Below are positions 46,582 to 56,646 of a stretch of DNA of 64,000 nt, piece by piece. Within the stretch, counting starts at the first letter, position 1. Each line of letters starts with the position of its first letter. A model generated the notes under the pieces. The model was not told the origin of the DNA. It did not search any database and saw nothing but the letters and a program-made list of their open reading frames with translations. The translations under genes and the position numbers were made by a program. Where the stretch lies: the NCBI GenBank assembly GCA_903813345.2, contig CAIIXF020000004.1, positions 6,403,525 to 6,467,524 of the forward strand, given 5' to 3'. Origin of the DNA: Owenia fusiformis (lineage: Eukaryota > Annelida > Polychaeta > Sabellida > Oweniidae).

Positions 46582-49500
46582 CTAGTATCCATTTGCCAGT
46601 CCATCTTTCCTAAAGTCTGAATATGCATGTATCGGATGTGTCCCATTTTTAGTGTTATGTATAGCCTGGCATGCCGCAGATGCGGTATCTTGGATTGTTA
46701 TAGTGTGTCCTTTCTTTATTAGACCGTCTATGTATTTCTGGAAGGTACAAAGCATATAATGAATTTATATGGAAAGAGGTATGGTCAATGTATTTTGTAA
46801 CCCAATATTGATTTTATAGATAATAATATACAGAGAGTTGGGCTAACTTAACATTGGCACGAGTTGAAGAAAATGAGTATATCGAATACCCTTTTAGTGC
46901 TCATTCCAGAACTTTTAAAATATAGTCAAATAACTTAACATCAACACGTGAAGGCGTTTTTTACATACGAAGTCCACTTTCCGTAACTGCTAGTACGATG
47001 TCTTATCTAGACACTTTTATATCTTATCATAAAGGGATCGCTCTTTCAAGGATAATGTTGTCCACCGAAAAAATTAGTACCAGTACAAATTATTGAATTA
47101 AAACATTTCCGCATTTTAACCTACAATAACATTACCTTATTCATTGATAAGTTATCATTAACCTCACTTGCTTTCTTATATCAGGCATTAAAATGACATT
47201 GGCCAAGTGGGGCCAAAGATCCCAAAAGCTGCAACCGTTTTGAATTGAACTTACATTGGGTATTGATACCAGTAGAAAAACATATAAAAATGTAGAACAA
47301 TACGTGTAGGCAGTGGACAAACATGGATGTTGGCCATGGAAATTGGAAATAAATTTTGGTCATCGCAACTGTTAATCCGATCCTCCAACTACTTCTCAAT
47401 ACGATACAATGGGAACATACCTTAGGCATTGATTTTTCTATGTATATATATTTCCTTCTATTTAAAACGATTATTCTTGGGTACTCAATGGCTTCTTGTA
47501 TAGTTTGTCCGAGCCAAAGGTTCCTGACGATAGTCTGCAATTAAAATGTAAATATAAAGAATGTCATTTCCGTTAGTCTTAGAATTATAATTCCTTGAAT
47601 ATTACGAAGTCGATATTTATATTAAATTCATGGAAGCCATATTCCCTAAGTCGGTTGATCTTAGATAAAAGAACTAGAGCACAACCAATTTCCATATACT
47701 AATATTCAGCAAATAACGGTTGTGTTGCCCCGATTTACACAAATATTACACACATATATATCAAAGCGGACATTATCTCAGCGACTTACATTTATAACAG
47801 CTGGTGTTAGTTTTGCTCCCCCCGACCCGCCAATCACGTGACTTATGACGCCGTCACTATCAACAATAATTGTTGGACACATCTGCGTCACAGGTCGTTT
47901 CCCTGGTGACAGTGCGGACGCCGGTTCACATGGCTCTCCATTTTTGGCCTTGGCACCAGGAAGTGAAAAGTCAACCAAAGCGCTATTGTAAAGAATTCCT
48001 GTTTTTTCTCCTAATATCTTGGAACCAAACCTAAAAACAAAGAATTAAAGCCACGACTTTCCAATATGCTTGATTATTGAATGATTTGAAGTGTCATACA
48101 GGATACTCTATTGTTCTCGAGAAATTTTGTATGGGTATGAGACGAAGTTGGAGATTAAAGACATGACTTTCCAATATGCTGGAATGTCAAATAAATGAGA
48201 CAGAAAGCTTTCAACAGTTCACGTTAGGTCACTTATTTTCGACAAGGACAATAACAGTACAATAACAGTACAGAATATATCCTGTATTGCACTTCAAATT
48301 ATTCAATAACGTATTGTACTGAACAATCTTGCCATTCGCTTCACCTTTTACTAGTATTCCCATGTAAAGTTGGATATTATGAACGAACATTCGAGAATGC
48401 CTGGCTTTAGGATTGTAAACAAATCATTAGTTTACCAAAACAAATCATTTTGTATATCGCACACTACAATGCTCTCATTCTGTTACATGTTTGTTTTATC
48501 ACCTATATTTTCAAACTCTACCTACACTTGAGTAATGGTCGCTGAGATAGCTACCGCTATACCGTCGTCACCAAGAACAGAGAGATGTGTTGTCCCTTGA
48601 GGTTCAACCCCAGGAAGAGTTTTGCCGTAGAATTCTTGTGAGCGTATACCTTCGTCGGATATCTTGGATCTGACTTGATCTGCATACTCATCGGATAGAA
48701 GATCTTGCACCAGCTAAACAGAAAATTATTTCAATTTCATCAAATAATTGGAAAACAAATTAGATGCTTTTTGAAAAGTTGAAAATAACATTGATATCAT
48801 GCAATAGTTTCCTTAAAAGTACAGTGTATATACCGGGGCATCTATAACAGTATTTTGTAAGACAGTTCTGAAGGTCAATACCTCATAATGAGAAAAATAA
48901 TTTGTAGTTGACTGTTGTTTCATACATATGGATCAATTACTTAATAATGTAATTGTAGTGAGTGCTGTCCATAAAAGTATGATACAGCGTCCTATGTAGA
49001 ACTGTTTCACGACCTTCTCCTCAAAAGCATCAATTACATATACCTCTTCATTGCTCTCGAATCGGTCATCAAAAAGTCGTTTCGTCTTTGGGAACGTAAA
49101 TCTGGAGGCCTCTATGGTTCTGTGTAACATTAGAACTGCTCTGTCGGTAGTTTTTAAGTCCTCTTCTGTGAAACCATATCCTAAAAGGATTCCAGTTCGA
49201 TGATTCAAAATGCAAATTGCAAGCTTATTTGGAAACAAGAGTCTAATCTCTGAAGTAAGAATACAGCCAACTCACCTTAATAGAATATTACCAAAGTTCG
49301 ATCACCCACCTCCCTTTCACGATATTTATAATTAGTATTTTTCTCCATTAATTGTAAATTCAATTATTGCAAATATGCAATTCACATATACTGTGGTCAC
49401 AAGTGTGAGTACGTATATGTTATGAATATGTTTGTTTTGTTATTTAAAGGAAGGATTATAGCAATTTGGGATAATCTGTACGGAATGAAGCAGAGGGCAA

Positions 49501-52500
49501 AATGGAGGTATAGAAGTTGTATGTGAAGAACGCAATATGACCAATTAATATTTCAGGCATCTCCTTGGCACAGATATCGAATAAGGGAAATTAGACATAC
49601 AAAAAACTTCTCCTACCGTCTAATATTTTCAGAATATGCATGATGCCGAGGCTCCCGGAAGGGGGATGTGCTCCGAACACAGTATGGCCGCCATTTCTCA
49701 AGATCGTATGTAAAGCTGGTTTCATTTCTACTTTGTACCTCTTCAGATCGTCTGCTGTTAGAACCCCACCTGTAGTAAAATATTATCATTTGGACTCTCT
49801 AGTTAAAAATAATGTTTTGTATAAAAACAATGATATTCTAAATTTTGAGAGCTCAAAACTAGTACATGTAATTTAGCAAACGCATTTAAATTAGTTCCTT
49901 TGAAAACATAGGATCAAATCCTATGCTAAGGGTTGATGTGAAAAAGACACTCCACCCTGGTGGGAATCTAACCCACAAACTCCCGATTACATGTCAGGTG
50001 CTCTACCAATTGAGCTACGGAGCCGACTGACTCTTTCACATCAAGACCATTAGACCATAGATGGCTCCTCAAAGAACAATGTTTTCCAAATCTATACATA
50101 AAGTAGCATGCTTCTCGCAAATTCCATGTTCCTACCTGATATATCCATTATACTTTGGGCTTATTTCACTAAACATACAGTTGTACAAAAATGATACCGT
50201 CTTGGCCATAAATCAGAGCCATTTTGTTATGCCTACTTCTTTTTGCATTAATTTCATTCTTTTATATACCTGCCGCTTGAATTTCCTCTACCATAGTGTC
50301 AGCCAGTTCCCCTTGGTAGAACACGTCTGGACCTTGTTCAGCGATGAGTTCAAGTGTTTCAGCATACTTGGGCATTTGTAGGAGATCTCCCTCTTTTTTA
50401 AGTTCACCAGTAGAGGGATCTGTGTACAAACTATTGTAAAAGAAAAGCAGGTTTAACTACCAATGTAGGGTTGGATGCACCCTGTACATAGAAATGTATG
50501 CGCAGATGCCAACTGGAAAGTATCAAAAATGGTAGAGCACAAAAAGAAAAAACTGAAATAGTACACCAATCATATGGAAAATAAACCCCAACTATCCAAC
50601 TTCATAATAACATGTTAAAAACAGTGTACCCACCCCCTTCCCCTCAATTCATTTACCAAATCACTATACGAGACTATAATTAACACGAACTAGATTATGA
50701 TACAACACCAACACATAATCAACACATTACACCAACTAGACTACATCAAAATGTACTAATGAATTCTCTTCTATATGTCTTCACTCCCTCTTCTGCTTAC
50801 TTTCGCAATCCTGGTAGGTTCAAAATCTCGGCACCCTTGTCTTGTATGCTTGTTGCCAAGGACCATTCGATTGGGAAGCCATCTTTGCACAATTTAATTG
50901 TCGGACCAAACAAATGTTTCCATGGTAACCGCCCATAGCGGTCGTGCAATTCCTTGTAACAAGCAATTTCACCAGGAACTCCAATATTTATGCCTGCATC
51001 ACTGCCGTTGCCTGAAATATAGAAACAGTCTAGGATAGCACATAGGAGTAGCTAAAAACTAATTTCAAACTAAATACAAGATATAAAACTTTATCAATTT
51101 ATTCAAAACACATTTGGAATTGAGCATTTAGTCAATCATTCGGCTAGATTGAAAATAAACCCAATAGAATACATCATCATTCCTGAAACATATGGAACAA
51201 CCTGTAGAAGAACGTAGAAAATACCAAAAGTTATATATTTCTCGATGTGATCAGCCAGTCCCTTTCTACCTGTCATTTTATATCTTAATGTTGTTCCCCT
51301 TTCGTATTTCTGCTCACATTCGACCCTACACGTATCCCTCTTACGTATATTTGATTATCACTAATCACATTGAATTCATTTATGACACTGTTGGTGACAT
51401 TTTAGTTTTAAAATGGTGGGTTTAATTTGAGTTGGGAATACGATGATCAAAACTAAGGACGACAATTTGGTGACTGACCCTCCCTTTTTAAAGGAAAGGC
51501 CAGCTTCAAATTGAACGGACATTTTGCACTTAAAGGTTCTTGCATTGGCTCTTTTTTGTTTGACGATTTCATGCCTTCATCAGTGATAAATCACGGAACA
51601 GTATATGTATTCTCCAAACGCAGGGCGAGGTACGAGTTCTGGAGGCCTCTGAGTTCGGAGGATGACAAAATGAGGCAAGATTTATAACTTACTTGGTACT
51701 GATATCCTACAGCGTTTCTCTTGATTGACGTAATTTTGAAATAGCACGGGGTATGCCGCAGCAGGGGTCTCTGCTCGACACGTCAGAGAAAACGCCTGTT
51801 TCTCTTTGCTGAAAATAGATTATACAATAAAATATGAAGAAAATAGTTTTTTTGATATTGCGCACGTTTGTACGATTTTGAATTTTGGAACTTAATGAGG
51901 TTGCTATGTACCTAGAACATCAGTAGGTATGGAATACATATTTTAAGTACCATTGGTTTTGAATACATGATTTATCCCTCGGGAAATATGGTCCCTGTGG
52001 ACCCCTCGGGAGATATTTCCCTTGGAATAAACCGTGAATCCAAAACCTCCCAGTACATATCCCTTATATATCCATATTTTTGAAAATCTCACATTTTAAT
52101 TGATTACCCCTCGTATCGTTAGACCCCCTCTTCCCTATTAGTAGCTGGGAAATGAAGAAACTAACCTGTCGTAAAGTGTCACAATAGGTCCTCCCCCAAT
52201 CCCCGTACTCTGCGGGTTCACTACCCCAAGACAAAGCGAAGTGGCAATCGCTGCATCAACCGAAGAGCCGCCATCCTTTTCCAAGATGTCTCTGAAAGAT
52301 ATAACATATTATATTTAGTTCAAACGTACTCATTATAGACCACAAGGCTGGAAATTAATGTCAAAAAGTCAAATGAATGCTCAGATCCCGCTGTATTTAA
52401 CTTTATTTAAATTCAGCTTACATATAGTATTTTTCCCACTTAAGTTAATGGACCATTTTAATTCAATGTTTAGGTCTTTTACTTCATCTCCGTTGACCCC

Positions 52501-53254
52501 TCTTCCCTCATGCAACCTTCGGAAATGCTTCTTATATCTAACCCAAGGCCACATCTTTAATTTTCCTTTAATTTTTTCAAAAAGTTGTTTTTGTTATGTT
52601 TCATGACATTTGTTTTAATTGTCCATGTAATCTTACGTTCCAACAGCCGAGCAAATGTGGTGATCCGTTGCTACAGCTGCTTTTCTATATTTGCCAGTTG
52701 GTGAGTCAGACAAAGGCGGTTCATTTATCCCATCACCAAATCCAGTTCGGTAAATACCCCTCTCGGGGTAGATTTTTCCCTGAAAAAAATCAGCACATTG
52801 CAATAAAATGTTGTTTAAATAGAATTATTTTTATTTATATAATGCAATATATGTTTTTATATACTTCATTAAGGATATTTTGAATTATTATTATTTAAAC
52901 GGTCTAATTAATTGTTTGTTTGGGGCTAATGAATTATATCTTTACTTAGAAAAACTAATTAAAAATTATTACCATCAAATCTCTATTTACCATTCATCAA
53001 GTTTACCATTCATGAAGTTTACCATTCATTGTTTTTTGAGCAATGACGATAAAAAACAAACTTTTCCTTACCTTAAAGCCGCCGTTTGTGAAAATCTCTT
53101 CATCCGAATTACTTGCTGATTTAAAATACTCTCCCAGTTGTATATATTGTTGTCTATAGAATACCAGGAATACTAAGCATGCGCTGATGAGGTACACGTA
53201 GAACAGACGTTTGAGTACATATTGTAGGCACCCTCTGCAAATACGTGTAAACAC
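46582..53254 (-). CDS. Gamma-glutamyltransferase-family membrane ectoenzyme (12 exons)
   Basis: Minus-strand exons, first to last: 53072-53254, 52637-52779, 52166-52291, 51693-51808, 50801-51011, 50270-50430, 49617-49769, 49044-49180, 48526-48713, 47790-48030, 47421-47534, 46582-46737. All are in phase, giving 642 aa. A single N-terminal membrane anchor (about 13-35) makes it type II, with the enzyme outside. Family marks: [32 protein letters not shown], the autoprocessing site GTTHLSV (nucleophile Thr about 451), [15 protein letters not shown] and C-terminal [10 protein letters not shown]. GGTs self-cleave before the Thr and act on gamma-glutamyl bonds such as glutathione. Here several human GGT1 substrate contacts differ (see findings), so the substrate may be different. 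The start is uncertain: an AG acceptor sits 20 bases inside exon 1, so an upstream first exon is possible. Confidence 0.9.
48073..48315. repeat. GAATGATTTGAAGTG foldback element, copy 2
   Basis: The left end TTGAATGATTTGAAGTG and the right end CACTTCAAATTATTCAATAA are inverted, with CATACAGGATA / TATCCTGTATTG inside. It matches 14778-14925. It lies in an intron of the GGT-like gene. Confidence 0.6.
49932..50047 (-). repeat. tRNA-like sequence inside an inverted repeat (SINE-like)
   Basis: The minus strand carries GGCTCCGTAGCTCAATTGG (A-box-like), an anticodon arm with loop CATGTAA, and GGGTTAGATTCCC (B-box-like), laid out like a tRNA. The acceptor stem does not pair (GGCTCCG against CAGGGTG) and position 33 is A, not T, so a functional tRNA is unlikely. 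It is bounded by TTGATGTGAAA and TTTCACATCAA in opposite orientation. It lies in a GGT intron. Confidence 0.65.
51957..52045. repeat. Foldback hairpin with CCCTCGGG words
   Basis: TTGAATACATGATTTATCCC pairs imperfectly with the reverse complement of GGAATAAACCGTGAATCCAA. The centre contains two CCCTCGGG words. It lies in a GGT intron. Confidence 0.5.
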
Positions 53255-53968
53255 TAGTTACAATCCCCACCATAAGTTTTGTAACCGCACGTTTTCATTG
53301 GATGATATATCATGGCCTGTCAAAATTGGGTCTTAATTATGTTCCTTAATTACCATAGTTTGTGCATTATTTGCAGACTTGGATATTTTAAATTGTCAAG
53401 TATAAAATAGGTTTTAATAACTTATCCAAAATATGACTTCCGGTTTCGAAACTTATAGAGGGCAGTGTAAGTCTGACTATAACGATGCATATCTACAGAC
53501 GTTTGAATAATTGAGACTTTGAAGATCAATATGCTGGTCAGTAATAAGTATATAGCATAGTTAACGGAAGTTAATAAGCATACAAATCCCAAAACAGTCA
53601 GTTTAAGAGAAACCTTAAGAATAATATCAAGTCATTTGGAAAGAAGCAAAGCTCAGACATCTCGACTTATGACCGATATGTTATTGAAATAATTCCCAAT
53701 AAAGAAAAAATGTACATGCACGAGGAAGTGTCAATTACAATATACACCCCCCCCCCCTCCACCTCACCAAAATGACTCTTAAATGAACCTGTAGCTGAAG
53801 ATCCATATCATCCATCTGGCCAAGTATATAATTGGTGTTGGAAGCTTTTTTTTTTCTTTTATAAAGACTTGCGTTGCAAACTGCTGATGGACAATTATTC
53901 CAAATACAACAAAACATACTAAAATATTTCCCTGTACGTCTGCTCCCGGGCGTCTGATTCATACTTAC

Positions 53969-54116
53969 TTAATGCCTGGGTCACATTTGCTGCGATTCAT
54001 CGGCCGGCGCCCGGCCGATTGAGTAGTTTGTTCAAAATTGACAACATTTCTGAACAAAATACTCAATCGACCGGGCGCCGTTGTGAAAATCGGAGAAAAG
54101 GTGACCCAGGCATTAA
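53969..54116. mobile_element. 148-bp foldback element with TTAATGCCTGGGTCAC ends
   Basis: TTAATGCCTGGGTCAC is exactly inverted at the right end. Inner GCGCCCGGCCGATTGAGTA and ACTCAATCGACCGGGCGCC also pair around a short loop. It is a small hairpin MITE sharing the GGTCACA end core with 41481-42987. Confidence 0.8.
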
Positions 54117-54917
54117 TAAGTATAAAAAAGCGAAACTAGCAAAGACATGTAATGTAACCTGAACACGTCATAACTATTTTGACATTAACGCAGACGTTAA
54201 TGACTGTAAAAAGTATATAATTAGGATCTAAGACTAGGTTCAAAAAGATTGTTCACATAAACATTTCAAGTTACCATTATTTCTCCATATTTTGAAAACG
54301 TTTATAAGCGCTAATTAAGTGTCCATTTTTCAAACCTGATAATGAGAAATCTGAGCTATAGCTGTAAACGATAAAATTCAGTCTGCATCAAATCCAAACA
54401 TTTATTATATAATTTGTTACCTTAGCGCCATATGATGACATATCCATTGCCAGCGACTTGTATGATTATAAACTTTCTCTCCCGGCATACTACAGTAGGT
54501 ACTTTCCGAATGTGGTCTGAAGTTAGTCATTTGGAATTGCAATGTATCCGGTCACCTTATTCTATGCTAAATGCGGGGCCGAATGCTTAGGTAATGCTTT
54601 AAGGAAATTGCGGCAGGTGATTATCATCATGCGATGCATTTACCGCATTTTATTAATTTGTTAATTTGTTTAATTAGTGTTAGACTTATGAGGGTTAAAG
54701 CAGAATGTATAGTGTGCGTTGGTGAAGTATTGGTTTTAATCAGTATACAGGTGTAGTTTATATTCTCAAAATTATACTGTATAAGGTAATATTCACGTGT
54801 TTGGTTTAATTTAATTTGACCTGTTGTCTAGTTTTTTATCCAATCGTAGCAAATTAGTATTAGTGAATATGTTTTAAACATGGCGGAATGAACGACAACG
54901 GTTGTTGTACATCATCA

Positions 54918-55045
54918 CAGGCCCGTAGCCAGGAAAAAAATTCCAGGGAGTTCACTTTTGACTACTTTGGCCCTGAAAAGGGTCAATATCGCTTGAATTG
55001 AAAAGTGTTCAGAATGGTAAAAAAACTGCATAATTTTGAAAGAGT
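54918..55045 (+). repeat. CCCGTAGCCAG-family element, copy 5
   Basis: It starts CAGGCCCGTAGCCAGG, then has a GGAGTTCACTTTTGAC block, AAAAGTGTTCAGAATGGT and a CTGCATAATTTTGAAAG block. The right terminus is not visible. Confidence 0.7.
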
Positions 55046-55089
55046 TTGAAAGATATAGAAATAATCTAATTAAGGACTTTTTGGCTCAT

Positions 55090-55260
55090 ATTATTCATTG
55101 TTATGTATATTTTCTAAAACTCCCCAAGTGCATACCTCATTTCAGGAAAACTAATTTTTTACAATTATAATTGTACTATTTTTCAATAAAAATAGTAACC
55201 ATTTTATTATTTTATCACTCCCTATGAAAGCTATGAATTTATTCTGGAAGTAGTGATTAA
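55090..55260. repeat. Dispersed repeat pair, member 1
   Basis: It shares ATGTATATTTTCTAAAA, AAGTGCATAC, CAGGAAAACTAA and a following TTTACAAT / TGGTTACCATT-like tract with about 61160-61330. Diverged, non-coding, origin unknown. Confidence 0.5.
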
Positions 55261-56212
55261 CACTCGCCCTCGGGTCGCGAGTAGATATTCTAGTTAAAAT
55301 TAACTTAAAAGTAACGTGATTTTATAGTTATCTTGGATGATGTATATCTCATTAAGAAAATAACATAAATTAAAACTTTTGACCTGATCATCAACTACGT
55401 ACATGTAAGTACATCCCGTATATGAGTGTGTCAACTGAAAGCGCTCGGTGGTCCAAAAGTGATTCGTCACACGTTTTGAGGGGGGTGTACACTATATTGT
55501 AAATGTCTGTTATCTAGCAAAGATCACTTGAAGTTTGAAGTTAAACACTGTATTCGATTTTAGACATTTTACACTTTGGATCTCTCACTATACGTTGTTG
55601 AGCCATAAGGTAAGTCATATGTTATTAAATGTATGTATAGAATAATCTCACTCGATCAATAAAAATTAAAAATTTGGAAAAATACATACGGTTGAGTGCG
55701 CGTATTTGTAATATGAAAATTGCACGCAAAAATAAAGAGTACAATATCTACTCAGGCGAGGCAACTTCGTCACATAAAGGGAGAAAAATACATCAATGCG
55801 TCTACGTATATGTTTTTTTCATCAACCGGAACTGAAGCCCGAAGACAGTAACATGCCTCCTAAGCACAGCGACATAAAAAATAAACCTCGCTCATTTACA
55901 TTTGCCTCGTCCTAGGAATGCAGCTGAAATCTATATTGTTTTAAATACTAGTAATGGAGTGTATTGAAGTCTATGGAAATATATTACTTGTGTCGTATTG
56001 CATTGTATTACATGTATTTTGTTTTATTATATCATTGCTAGAATTTGTGTCCTTTGATTGGCTGATTCAGTACCATGTGATCAAAAATACCAAAGCGTAT
56101 TTCACAGCTCCCTTAATTTTGGAATTATAAAAGACGTATTGCCCGGCGTATTGCCCGCCCGGGAATTCTGAATCGTCCCGTTTCGTCCAGTACAGTTGTG
56201 ACGTGCATCAAA

Positions 56213-56480
56213 ATGGCAGACGGAAAAAGATTTAAAAGTCTGAATTCCGATGAAAAGAACGACATCTTGAGGGATGTGCATTCTAAAAACACCATTAAAT
56301 CAACGGAATGACATCTAATGTCTTAGAACATTTTCAAGTGTTATGTCCACAAACGAAATAGACGTTAAATCTATCGATAAAATCGTTCTGGATGGAATTT
56401 TAGAGGATTTTTTTGGAACTCCGAACGAAGGATGGGGAATATTACAAGAGTGCCAGTATGCAAAGTAAGCGAATGTCTAG
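56213..56480 (+). pseudogene. DUF3504/Crypton-like recombinase fragment, broken
   Basis: ATG at 56213 opens MADGKRFKSLNSDEKNDILR followed by DVHSKNTIKSTE and then a stop. After a gap, another frame gives KSIDKIVLDGILEDFFGT, and a shift of frame continues as GEYYKSAS. These pieces in this order resemble the N-terminal part of DUF3504 proteins (the Crypton tyrosine-recombinase-derived domain, including animal ZMYM/QRICH1/KIAA1958 relatives). At least one stop and one frameshift are present and the catalytic domain is absent, so this is a relic. A palindrome follows directly. Confidence 0.5.
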
Positions 56481-56500
56481 CAATGATATAATAAAACAAA

Positions 56501-56646
56501 TATTTCATTCTATGTTCGGGCAATACCTGTTGCACTTTCAATGATTTTTGCAGCATGTATTTCCCTCGCCCTACGGGCTGCGGGCAATACATACTGCAAA
56601 AATCATTGAAAGATGAACAGGTATTGCCCTTCATAGAATGAAATAT
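56501..56646. repeat. Palindrome with GC-rich loop
   Basis: TATTTCATTCTATG..GGGCAATACCTGTT on the left pairs with the right arm ending ATAGAATGAAATA. Inner arms CTTTCAATGATTTTTGCAG / CTGCAAAAATCATTGAAAG are exact complements. The loop contains TCGCCCTACGGGCTGCG. It is inserted at the end of the DUF3504 relic. Confidence 0.8.

Noticed and set aside
49960-50032. Functional tRNA-Thr (TGT) gene
   Set aside because: The acceptor stem does not pair, the base before the anticodon is A and not T, and the flanks form an inverted repeat; kept only as a tRNA-like repeat.
53735-53962. Upstream first exon of the GGT-like gene
   Set aside because: The frame has no signal-anchor character, crosses a poly-C tract and offers no convincing donor in phase; the start at 53254 is kept with caution.
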